Position numbers and translations under genes: made by a program | Part shown: positions 1-6,129 of the stretch, in pieces | Layout of the letters: every line of letters starts with the position of its first letter | Numbering within the stretch: the stretch's first letter is position 1 | The notes under the pieces: model-generated | Database searches by the model: none | What the model was told of the DNA's origin: nothing | Seen by the model: only the letters and a program-made list of their open reading frames with translations | NCBI GenBank assembly: GCA_017412325.1 | Contig: JAFPYE010000161.1 | Location: 1-6,836 of the forward strand | DNA from: Kiritimatiellia bacterium | GTDB lineage: Bacteria; Verrucomicrobiota; Kiritimatiellia; RFP12; UBA1067 | Reading direction: 5' to 3' | Length of the DNA: 6,836 nucleotides

Positions 1-2
1 CC

Positions 3-1001
3 ATCGAGAAGTACGGCACGGGCTGCAGCGGCTCGCGCTTCCTGAACGGCACGTTGGACCTGCACCTGGAGCTGGAGGCGGAGCTCGCGAAGTTCCTCGG
101 CAAGGACGACGCCCTCACCTTCGGCACGGGCTTCTCCTCGAACCTCGGCATCATCTCGGCGTTGGTCGGGCTGCACGACTACGTGATCTGCGACCGCGAG
201 AACCACGCCAGCATCTACGCCGGCTGCCAGCTGTCGTTCGGCAAGATGCTCCGCTACCGCCACAACGACATGGCCGACCTGGAAGCGTGCCTCGCGAAGG
301 TGCCGGAGTCGTGCGGTTCGCTGATCGTCACCGACGGCGTCTTCTCGATGGGCGGCGACGTCGCGAACCTGCCCGAGATCGTGCGCCTCGCGAAGAAGTA
401 CGGCGCGCGCGTGATGGTCGACGACGCCCACGGCCTCGGCGTGATGGGCGAGGGCGGCCGCGGCACGGCGTTCCATTTCGGATTGGAGAAGGACGTCGAC
501 ATCTTCATGGGCACGTTCTCGAAGTCGCTCGCGTCGCTGGGCGGCTACATGGCGGGCGACGCGAAGGTCGTGGACTACGTGCGCCACACGTCGCGCCCGT
601 TCATCTTCTCCGCGTCGATCCCGCCGGCGAACACGGCGGTCGCGCTCGCGGCCCTGCGCCACCTTCAGGCGCATCCGGAGCTGCCCCGGCGGCTGGAGGC
701 GCTGTCGAAATACGCGCGCGACGGATTTGCCGCGCGCAACATCCGCATCCGCGAGTCCGCGATGGGCCACCCGACGCCGATCATCCCGCTCTACACCTAC
801 CAGGTGGACGCGACGCTGATGGCGGTCAAGAAGGTCTACGAGGCGGGCGTCTACGTCAACCCCGTGCTGCCGCCGGCGACGCCGGAAGGCGAATGCCTCC
901 TGCGCACGAGCTACATGGCGACGCACACCGAGCCGCTTTTGGACGAGGCGATGGACATCATCGCCCAGACGCTGAACGGCTCCACCCTCCTCGACCGATG
1001 A
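3..1001 (+). CDS. Alpha-oxoamine synthase, serine palmitoyltransferase-like (5' end missing)
   Basis: PLP-dependent enzyme of the alpha-oxoamine synthase family (aminotransferase fold I), which condenses an amino acid with an acyl-CoA and releases CO2. The frame is open from base 3, so the start lies upstream; 332 residues are visible and perhaps 60-90 are missing. The near-N-terminal stretch GCSGSRFLNGTLDLHLELE resembles bacterial serine palmitoyltransferases (Bacteroidetes type) more than 2-amino-3-ketobutyrate CoA ligase or BioF. DDAHGLG holds the PLP-stacking region (His at 429-431), and TFSKSLASLGG holds the Schiff-base lysine (522-524). If it is SPT, it makes 3-ketosphinganine from serine and palmitoyl-CoA, the first step of sphingolipid synthesis. 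Its stop overlaps the start of the next gene (ATGA), so it is probably translationally coupled to a lipid transporter. Family is secure; substrate is inferred. The alternative is a KBL- or BioF-like enzyme. Confidence 0.88.
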   Translation: MEKYGTGCSGSRFLNGTLDLHLELEAELAKFLGKDDALTFGTGFSSNLGIISALVGLHDYVICDRENHASIYAGCQLSFGKMLRYRHNDMADLEACLAKVPESCGSLIVTDGVFSMGGDVANLPEIVRLAKKYGARVMVDDAHGLGVMGEGGRGTAFHFGLEKDVDIFMGTFSKSLASLGGYMAGDAKVVDYVRHTSRPFIFSASIPPANTAVALAALRHLQAHPELPRRLEALSKYARDGFAARNIRIRESAMGHPTPIIPLYTYQVDATLMAVKKVYEAGVYVNPVLPPATPEGECLLRTSYMATHTEPLLDEAMDIIAQTLNGSTLLDR

Positions 1002-1570
1002 AACCCGTTCAGCCACTGGCCGTTCTCCTGCCGCTCGTGGCGGGGTGTTTCAGCGCGGGCCCGCGCCCGCAGGCGCCGGTGAACTGGACGATCGAGACGC
1101 GGGCGGTGCCGGTTGTCGCGGCGGTCGAACCCAAGTGGGGCGTGACGCGCCTGGCGCAGGTCGCCGTGCGCGCGCCGTACGACGGCGCGCACCTGGCGGT
1201 GCTGCGCGCGGACGGCTCGATCGCGTTCGATCCCGCGAACGCCTTTGCGTCCGCGCCGTCGGCGCTCTTGCGCGGCGCGGCGCAGGATGCGGCGGAGTCC
1301 TCGGGCCTGTTTGCGCGCGTCGTCGGGCCGGCGTCGTCGGCCAGCACGAAGACGCTTTTGGAAGTGACGGTCAACCGGCTCGCGCTTGACTGCCGCGTTG
1401 CGGGCGCGCGCCTCGCGACCGTGGAACTGACGGTCACGCTCGTGGACACGCGTACGGTGGTGGCCGTCGCGTCGGGCGAAGGGACGGCACCGACGGGGAC
1501 AGGCGACTATTCCGCCGCGTTCTCGTCTGCCTTCACGGCGGCGATGACCGCCGCGCTCAAGAGATTGTAG
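998..1570 (+). CDS. ABC-type transport auxiliary lipoprotein, PqiC/YmbA-like
   Basis: Predicted 190-residue lipoprotein. The N-terminus is a short lipoprotein signal: Lys2, a hydrophobic stretch LAVLLPLVAG and lipobox VAGC with the acylated Cys at residue 17. Residue +2 is Phe, not Asp, which favours the outer membrane. The mature part fits the ABC-transport auxiliary domain family (the PqiC/YmbA type): an early VAVRAPY strand, then LAVLRADGSIAFDP, then a helix ending SSGLFARVV, and a C-terminal beta-rich part with LEVTVNRLALDC. In PqiABC systems such lipoproteins sit in the outer membrane and work with MCE proteins. The ATG at 998 overlaps the upstream stop by 4 bases. No Shine-Dalgarno sequence is obvious, in keeping with coupled translation. 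The permease gene follows after 4 bases. Family assigned from pattern and context, not from a search. Confidence 0.82.
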   Translation: MKPVQPLAVLLPLVAGCFSAGPRPQAPVNWTIETRAVPVVAAVEPKWGVTRLAQVAVRAPYDGAHLAVLRADGSIAFDPANAFASAPSALLRGAAQDAAESSGLFARVVGPASSASTKTLLEVTVNRLALDCRVAGARLATVELTVTLVDTRTVVAVASGEGTAPTGTGDYSAAFSSAFTAAMTAALKRL

Positions 1571-1574
1571 GCCG

Positions 1575-2366
1575 ATGAAGCTTGCCGCCAGCGTCGGCCG
1601 GACGGTTGACCGGTTCCGCGCGGATTTCGCCGCGGACCTGGCGTTCCTCGGCGAGACGGCGACGGCCGCGCTGGGGGTTCTCTTCCGCCCCGACCGCTTC
1701 CGCTTCGGCGATGCGGCGCTCGCGTTCCAGCGCGCGGCGTTCGACGGGCTGCCGATCGCGACCGGCATCGGCTTTCTCCTCGGCGTCATCCTCGCGTTCC
1801 AGTCCGCCGCCGCGCTGCAGATGTTCGGCGTCGAGGTCTACGTGGCCGACCTGCTGGCGATCGGGCTCTTCCGGGAACTCGGGCCGATTATCACGGCCAT
1901 CGTCCTCGCGGGCCGCTCGGGGAGCGCGTTCGCGGCGGAAATCGGCACGATGAAGGTGGACGAGGAGCTGGACGCGCTCACGACGATGGGCCTGCCGCCG
2001 GTGCGCTTCCTCGTCCTGCCGCGCATCGCGGCGGCGCTGCTCGCGATGCCGGTCCTGACCATCTTCGCGGAACTGGCGGGGCTCGTCGGCGGTGCGCTCG
2101 TCCTGCAGCTGATGGACGTGCCGACCGTCGTCTTCTGGGACCACGTGAAGGGCACGACGACCTTTTTCATGATTGCCTTCGGGCTGGCGAAAGCCGCCCT
2201 CTTCGGACTCTTGGTGGGGCTGATCGGCTGCGGCGCGGGGATGCGCACGCAGTCGACGGCGGACGGCGTGGGCGTGGCGGCGACGCGCGCGGTCGTCGGC
2301 GGCATCATCGCCATTGCGGTTTCGGACGGCCTCCTGGCCGTCGTCTGCTACGTGTGGAACCTGTGA
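1575..2366 (+). CDS. mlaE: MlaE-type lipid ABC transporter permease
   Basis: 263-residue inner-membrane permease of the MlaE family, which together with MlaF and MlaD moves phospholipid or related lipid between the inner and outer membranes. An amphipathic N-terminal region (about 1-55) is followed by a membrane segment near 59-81. The family hallmark is at 101-126: ELGPIITAIVLAGRSGSAF, then AAEIGTM; next come the cytoplasmic coupling segment DEELDALTTMG (129-139) and further hydrophobic segments near 145-180, 197-222 and 240-263. Length is normal for the family; there is no N-terminal STAS domain. The gene begins 4 bases after the lipoprotein stop and ends 2 bases before the ATPase start. 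The symbol denotes family; the cargo is not shown by sequence. Confidence 0.95.
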   Translation: MKLAASVGRTVDRFRADFAADLAFLGETATAALGVLFRPDRFRFGDAALAFQRAAFDGLPIATGIGFLLGVILAFQSAAALQMFGVEVYVADLLAIGLFRELGPIITAIVLAGRSGSAFAAEIGTMKVDEELDALTTMGLPPVRFLVLPRIAAALLAMPVLTIFAELAGLVGGALVLQLMDVPTVVFWDHVKGTTTFFMIAFGLAKAALFGLLVGLIGCGAGMRTQSTADGVGVAATRAVVGGIIAIAVSDGLLAVVCYVWNL

Positions 2367-2368
2367 CG

Positions 2369-3136
2369 ATGGAAGCGGCGACGACGAGCGGCGAGACGAT
2401 CATCCGGCTGGAGCGCGTGGACGCGGGCTATCCGGGACGGACGATCCTGAAGGACGTCAGCTTCGACGTCCGGCGCGGCGAGATCTTCGTCCTGCTCGGC
2501 GGCTCGGGGTGCGGCAAGTCGACGATCCTGAAGCACATGATCGGCCTGAACCCGGTGCTCGGCGGCAAGCTGACGCTCGCGGGGAGGGAGTGGACGCGCC
2601 GGACGCGCGCACAGCTCTGCCGCGCCATCGGCGTCATGTACCAGTCGGGGGCGCTCTTCGGCTCGATGACGTGCCTTGAAAACGTGCTGCTGCCATTGGA
2701 GGAGTTCTCGCGGCTCGGGCGGAAGGCGCGGCGCGAACGGGCGCTGTCGCTCCTTGCCGACGTGGAGCTGGCGGACGCGGCGGACAAGCTGCCGAGCGAG
2801 ATTTCGGGCGGGATGCGCAAGCGCGTGGCGATTGCGCGCGCGATGGCGCTGGAGCCGGAGGTCGTCTTCCTGGACGAGCCGTCGGCGGGGCTCGACCCCA
2901 TCACGTCGTTCGCGCTCGACGAGCTGATCCTGCGCCTCCGGCGCGAGAAGGGCATGACGTTCGTCGTCGTCACCCACGAGCTGCCGAGCATCTTCAAGAT
3001 CGCCGACCGCTGCGCGATGTTCGACAAGGCGCGGCAGGGCCTGATCGCGCTCGGGACGCCCGCCGCGCTGCGCGACACCTCCAAGGACGCTTTCGTTCAG
3101 CAATTCTTCAGAAGGGGGACTTCCAATGGCCAGTGA
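2369..3136 (+). CDS. mlaF: MlaF-type ABC transporter ATPase
   Basis: 255-residue cytoplasmic ATPase that powers the MlaE permease. All nucleotide-binding motifs are intact: Walker A GGSGCGKST (44-52), Q-loop Gln92 in VMYQSGALF, signature ISGGMRKRVAIARA (145-158), Walker B VVFLDEP (165-171), D-loop SAGLD (172-176) and switch His203 in VVTHEL. The QSGALF after the Q-loop and SGGMRKR in the signature are typical of the MlaF/Ttg2A subfamily. I chose the ATG at 2369, 2 bases after the mlaE stop. In-frame GTG codons at 2354 and 2363 are possible but would overlap mlaE and add nothing conserved. The 3' end overlaps mlaD by 11 bases and carries its ribosome-binding site. Confidence 0.95.
   Translation: MEAATTSGETIIRLERVDAGYPGRTILKDVSFDVRRGEIFVLLGGSGCGKSTILKHMIGLNPVLGGKLTLAGREWTRRTRAQLCRAIGVMYQSGALFGSMTCLENVLLPLEEFSRLGRKARRERALSLLADVELADAADKLPSEISGGMRKRVAIARAMALEPEVVFLDEPSAGLDPITSFALDELILRLRREKGMTFVVVTHELPSIFKIADRCAMFDKARQGLIALGTPAALRDTSKDAFVQQFFRRGTSNGQ
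3110..3118 (+). promoter_or_regulatory. Shine-Dalgarno sequence for the mlaD-like gene
   Basis: AGAAGGGGG lies 7 bases upstream of the ATG at 3126 and inside the coding end of the ATPase gene. It supports that start, and an independent ribosome entry for the MCE protein despite the 11-base overlap of the two genes. Confidence 0.7.
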
Positions 3137-3905
3137 CAACCATGCCCATTTCGCGCGCGTCGGCTTCACCATGCTCGCCGGCGTTGCGGCGATCGTCGGC
3201 ACGCTCATCTATCTCGGCGGCTTCGGCGACCGCGGCGATCTCGTCATGGGCGAGACGTACAGCGAAACCCCGATGTCGGGGCTGAGCGTCGGCAGCGAGG
3301 TGAACTTCCGCGGTGTCAAGGTGGGGCAGGTGCGCGCAATCTCGTTCGTCGGCGCGGCCTATCCCGAGGCGGAGGAAAAGGACCGCCAGACGATTCTCGT
3401 GCGCATCGCCTTCGATGCGCGCCAGCTGGCGTTCGAGGGCGAGGACGAGGCCGAGGATGCGCTCCGGTCGCTGGTCGCGAAGGGCCTGCGCGCGACGGTG
3501 ACGTCGAGCGGCGTGACGGGGCTGTCCAAGATCGAGATGAACTTCCCGGACGACCCCGCGCCGCTGGCGCCGATTTCGTGGCGGCCGGAGGACCCGTGCA
3601 TCCCGCCGCAGCCGTCGATGCTGACGAGCTTCACGTCGTCGGCGTCGGAGGTGATGCGCCGCCTCGGCAAGATCGACTTCGCGGCGGCGTGGAGCAACGT
3701 GACGACGATCGCGGAGTCGGTGGCGAGCCTGACGCAAAACGCCGATACGCTCGTCGAGAGCCAGCGTGCGCGCGTCGACGCCATCCTCCAGAACCTGGAG
3801 GAGACGACCGGCTCGCTCAAGGAGCTCGTCTCGGAGCTGAAGGACGACCCGTCGCTCCTGCTGCGTGCCGTCGAGCGGCCGCCGCTGCCGGAGACGGCGA
3901 AATAA
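3126..3905 (+). CDS. mlaD: MlaD-type MCE-domain lipid-binding protein
   Basis: 259-residue substrate-binding subunit of the transporter: anchored in the inner membrane, with the MCE domain in the periplasm, where MlaD proteins form a hexameric ring with a hydrophobic lipid channel. A single N-terminal membrane segment lies at about 12-33 with no signal cleavage site. The MCE domain spans about 40-140: SGLSVGSEVNFRGVKVGQV (51-69) is the hallmark strand pair, and GLRATVTSSGVTGLSKIEM closes the domain. The remaining 120 residues contain a Cys/Pro-rich link (PCIPPQP) and then a long helical region rich in Thr/Ser/Glu, likely the C-terminal helices that extend the pore, ending in a Pro-rich tail. 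Only one MCE domain is present, unlike the multi-domain PqiB or YebT. The ATG at 3126 has a good Shine-Dalgarno sequence. The lipid carried is unknown. Confidence 0.92.
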   Translation: MASDNHAHFARVGFTMLAGVAAIVGTLIYLGGFGDRGDLVMGETYSETPMSGLSVGSEVNFRGVKVGQVRAISFVGAAYPEAEEKDRQTILVRIAFDARQLAFEGEDEAEDALRSLVAKGLRATVTSSGVTGLSKIEMNFPDDPAPLAPISWRPEDPCIPPQPSMLTSFTSSASEVMRRLGKIDFAAAWSNVTTIAESVASLTQNADTLVESQRARVDAILQNLEETTGSLKELVSELKDDPSLLLRAVERPPLPETAK

Positions 3906-3910
3906 GGAGG
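3904..3910 (+). promoter_or_regulatory. Shine-Dalgarno sequence for hydF
   Basis: AAGGAGG is a full anti-16S match, overlapping the last two bases of the mlaD TAA stop and 5 bases before the ATG at 3916. It is the strongest ribosome-binding site in the window. It fixes the hydF start and suggests that hydF is translated on its own initiation even though it lies in the transporter unit. Confidence 0.8.
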
Positions 3911-3915
3911 CGGCG

Positions 3916-5052
3916 ATGGCGGGGCTGAACGAGACGCCGAAGGGCGACCGGATCCACATCGCGTTCTTCGGCCTGCGCAACGCGGGCAAGTCGACGCTCG
4001 TCAACGCGCTGACGGGGCAGGACGTCGCCATCGTCAACGCGAAGCCGGGCACGACGACCGATCCCGTTTCCAAGGCGATGGAGATCCTGCCGCTCGGGCC
4101 GTGCCTCCTCACGGACACGGCGGGGCTGGACGACGACGAGGGCGAATTGGGCGCGCTCCGGGTCCGCAAGACGCTCGACGTGCTGGCGACGACCGATGTC
4201 GCGGTGTGGGTCGCGGCGGCGGGCGACGACGCGGCGAAGGCGAAGTTCCTTGCCGCGTGCGCGGCGCGGAAGGTGGCGGTTCTCACGTACGTGCGCGGCG
4301 AACCGGTCGAGGAGCTGAAGCGGAAAATCGCCGAACTGAAGCTGGGCGACGAACCGCATCCGCTCGTGTCCGATCTCGTCGAAAAAGGCGATTTCGTCGT
4401 CTGCGTCTGCCCGATCGATTCCGCCGCGCCGAAAGGGCGGCTCATCCTGCCGCAGCAGCAGGTCGTGCGCGAACTGCTGGACGCGGGCGCGACGGCCGTC
4501 GTCTGCCGCGAAACGGAACTTGCGGCGACGCTGGCGCGGCTCGGCGCGGGCGCGGTCAAGTTCGTCATCACCGACTCGCAGGCGTTCGGCGTCGTCGCGC
4601 AGGTCGTGCCGCCGGACCTGCCGCTGACGTCGTTCTCAATCGTGTTCGCGCGCGCGAAGGGCGACCTGGCCGTGTTCTGCCGCGGCGCGGCGGCGCTCGG
4701 CAATCTGAAGGACGGCGACACGGTCTTGATTTCCGAGGGATGCACGCACCGCCGCCAGCAGTGCGAGGACATCGGCACGGTGAAGCTGCCGCGCTGGCTC
4801 CAGGAACACACGGGCAAGAAGCTGACGTTCGCCTGGACGTCGGGCGGCCAGTTCCCGGACGACCTCTCGCCGTATGCGGCGGTCGTCCACTGCGGCGCGT
4901 GCATGCTCACGCGGCGGATGGTGCAGGAGCGGATCGCGCGGTGCGTGAAGGCGGGCGTGCCGATCGTGAACTACGGCGTCGCGATCGCCGCCTGCCACGG
5001 CATCGTCGCCGCGCCCGACACCTGCATGGTGAAGCGCTCGCCGCGCGGCTAG
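3916..5052 (+). CDS. hydF: [FeFe]-hydrogenase H-cluster maturation GTPase HydF, with a shortened G domain
   Basis: 378-residue HydF, the GTP-binding scaffold on which the HydE/HydG products are assembled into the two-iron subcluster before transfer to the [FeFe]-hydrogenase. The N-terminal G domain has the P-loop GLRNAGKST (19-27), switch I TTTD (46-49) and G3 DTAG (67-70). The middle dimerisation part has GDFVVCVCPID and KGRLILPQQQVVRELLDAGA. The C-terminal cluster-binding part has C276-x-H278, then 46 residues, then H325-C326-x2-C329, matching the HydF CxH-x(46-53)-HCxxC iron-sulfur ligand pattern, followed by PIVNYGVAIA. Where other HydF proteins carry NKxD (G4) and the SA-type G5, this protein reads AVLTYVRGEPVEELK (121-135), with about 30 residues fewer, so the gene is shorter than the usual ~400-410. 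The frame is intact. HydE, HydG and the hydrogenase are not in the window. Confidence 0.95.
   Translation: MAGLNETPKGDRIHIAFFGLRNAGKSTLVNALTGQDVAIVNAKPGTTTDPVSKAMEILPLGPCLLTDTAGLDDDEGELGALRVRKTLDVLATTDVAVWVAAAGDDAAKAKFLAACAARKVAVLTYVRGEPVEELKRKIAELKLGDEPHPLVSDLVEKGDFVVCVCPIDSAAPKGRLILPQQQVVRELLDAGATAVVCRETELAATLARLGAGAVKFVITDSQAFGVVAQVVPPDLPLTSFSIVFARAKGDLAVFCRGAAALGNLKDGDTVLISEGCTHRRQQCEDIGTVKLPRWLQEHTGKKLTFAWTSGGQFPDDLSPYAAVVHCGACMLTRRMVQERIARCVKAGVPIVNYGVAIAACHGIVAAPDTCMVKRSPRG
5049..5052. other. Shared CTAG: overlapping convergent stop codons
   Basis: The palindrome CTAG gives TAG to hydF on the plus strand (5050-5052) and TAG to the pseudouridine synthase on the minus strand (5049-5051). 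The two genes therefore overlap by four bases with no intergenic spacer. I found no hairpin with a following U-tract on either side, so transcription probably reads into the opposing gene or ends by a factor-dependent route. Confidence 0.9.
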
Positions 5053-5972
5053 GCCCAGGCAGGAAAGGGCGTGCGGATTTCCGTCTCGATTCCCGAGACC
5101 GGGTGAAGGAACTTCGCCGCAAGCGCGTGGAGGCAGTGCCCGACCTGGTGCTCGACGGCGAACGCGCCGTAGAGCCGGTCGTTGACGATGTGCAGCCCCG
5201 CGAGCGCGAGCTGCGCGCGGATCTGGTGCGTGACACCCGTGAAGATGGTGACTTCCAGAAGCGTGCGTTCCTCGTTCTCGACGGTCGTGTGCGCAATCGG
5301 CCGGAACGTCGTGACGGCGTGGAGCGGCTTGAGTCCGTCCGTCCGCCCGCGCACGCGCGCGAGGTCGATCATGCGGCAGAAGGGGAGCGTCGGGTCGTGG
5401 ACGAGGTCGTTTTCCAGCGTGCCGCCCGCCGCGACCGACCCTTCGACGAGCGCGAGATAGGTTTTCTTCACCGCCTGCGCGGCGAACTGCGCGCGCAGGT
5501 TGTCGAACGCCGCCGCCGTGCGCGCGACGAGGACGAGCCCCGACGTGTCGGCGTCGATGCGGTGGAGCGCGCCCGCCATCAGGGGCCTGTCCCCAAGGGG
5601 CGTGCATTCGGGATAACGCGCGACGACGCCGTTCATGAGCGTGGTCGTCTCGGTGCGCGACAGCGGCTGCACGGGCTGGCCCGCCGGCTTGTCGAACGCA
5701 AGGAGCGCGTCGTCTGCGAAAACGGGATGGAGGCGGATCGCGGGGTTGGGCGCCACCGTGTTGTCGGCGGCCTCGGCGAGCGCGGCGACGGCGACCGTCT
5801 CGCCGCCTTTCAGCTTGAGCCCCTTGACGGCGGGGCGGCCGTTCACCGTCACGTCGCCGTGCTCGATCGCCTCGCGCACGAACGCGCGGGTGGACGAGGG
5901 GAAGTATGAAAGCAGGGCGGCGTCCAACCGAACGCCGCCCGCCTTGACTGCGATGAGCCGGTCCTTAATCAT
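5049..5972 (-). CDS. RluA-family RNA pseudouridine synthase
   Basis: 307-residue enzyme that isomerises uridine to pseudouridine in rRNA or tRNA. An S4-like RNA-binding domain (about 14-62: VRLDAALLSYF, then VREAIEHGDVTVNGRPA) precedes the catalytic domain. The active-site motif is HRIDADTSG (137-145), with catalytic Asp140 intact. Further family blocks are FDKPAGQPV (93-101), KTYLALVEG and VTHQIRAQLALAGLHIVNDRLYG. The usual GRTHQIR is GVTHQIR here, and HRLD is HRID; both are conservative enough to expect activity. The target site (for example RluC- or RluD-like) cannot be read from sequence. The ATG at 5972 overlaps the stop of the small lipoprotein gene by 8 bases (ATGATTAA). No clear Shine-Dalgarno is seen, so translation is probably coupled. 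Confidence 0.92.
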   Translation of the reverse strand: MIKDRLIAVKAGGVRLDAALLSYFPSSTRAFVREAIEHGDVTVNGRPAVKGLKLKGGETVAVAALAEAADNTVAPNPAIRLHPVFADDALLAFDKPAGQPVQPLSRTETTTLMNGVVARYPECTPLGDRPLMAGALHRIDADTSGLVLVARTAAAFDNLRAQFAAQAVKKTYLALVEGSVAAGGTLENDLVHDPTLPFCRMIDLARVRGRTDGLKPLHAVTTFRPIAHTTVENEERTLLEVTIFTGVTHQIRAQLALAGLHIVNDRLYGAFAVEHQVGHCLHALAAKFLHPVSGIETEIRTPFPAWA

Positions 5973-6129
5973 ACCGGTCCATTACGCTCGGCGCAATCGG
6001 GGCCATGCCCTCCCACGACTTGTTCGAGCTCCACGGCAGGTTCGAATCCTCGGCGGTGTCGGCGATGCAGCCCGCCAGGAGCGTCAGCGCCGCCGCGGCG
6101 AGAAACGACTTAGTCAGCAAAGATGACAT
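5965..6129 (-). CDS. Small lipoprotein, 54 residues, function unknown
   Basis: The frame runs from ATG at 6129-6127 to TAA at 5967-5965. The N-terminus MSSLLTKSFLAAAALTLLAGC is a complete lipoprotein signal: Lys7, hydrophobic FLAAAALTL, lipobox LAGC with the acylated Cys at residue 21. Residue +2 is Ile, favouring the outer membrane. The mature peptide is only about 34 residues, acidic near its start (DTAED) and holding LPW and SWEG, with no recognised domain. The gene overlaps the end of the upstream coiled-coil gene by 20 bases and the start of the downstream pseudouridine synthase gene by 8. It has no clear Shine-Dalgarno and is probably translated by coupling. The intact frame through the otherwise open 137-base gap and a textbook lipobox argue that it is real. 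A start at TTG 6120 is possible but weaker. No homologue is recognised. Confidence 0.78.
   Translation of the reverse strand: MSSLLTKSFLAAAALTLLAGCIADTAEDSNLPWSSNKSWEGMAPIAPSVMDRYD

Noticed and set aside
287..997. Upstream extension of the auxiliary lipoprotein frame into the synthase gene
   Set aside because: The extension is Arg/Gly-rich shadow sequence; the ATG at 998 gives an immediate lipoprotein signal and an ATGA overlap.
3..1001. BioF or 2-amino-3-ketobutyrate CoA ligase as the identity of the first gene
   Set aside because: The RFLNGTLDLHxELE block is closer to bacterial SPT than to the corresponding segments of BioF or KBL as I recall them; not excluded without a tree, and no biotin or threonine-catabolism neighbour is seen.
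3865..3915. Earlier in-frame start for hydF inside mlaD
   Set aside because: It would add an Arg-rich leader not seen in HydF; the ATG at 3916 has a full AAGGAGG 5 bases upstream.
3108..4910. A 600-codon open frame on the minus strand opposite mlaD and hydF
   Set aside because: Low-complexity Ser/Arg/Ala-rich product with no motifs, lying wholly antisense to two strongly identified genes; long antisense frames are expected at this GC content.
5083..5099. Hairpin GTCTCG-ATTCC-CGAGAC just past the hydF stop as a terminator
   Set aside because: Only a 6-bp stem, inside the coding end of the opposing gene, with no U-tract on either strand.
4636..5607. A 323-codon minus-strand frame covering the hydF/pseudouridine synthase junction
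   Set aside because: Arg/Ala/His-rich shadow frame without recognisable domains; it conflicts with both real genes.
4101..5909. A 602-codon plus-strand frame spanning the end of hydF and the antisense of the pseudouridine synthase gene
   Set aside because: Arg/Gly/Ala-rich composition typical of a shifted frame in GC-rich DNA; it crosses two real genes on opposite strands.
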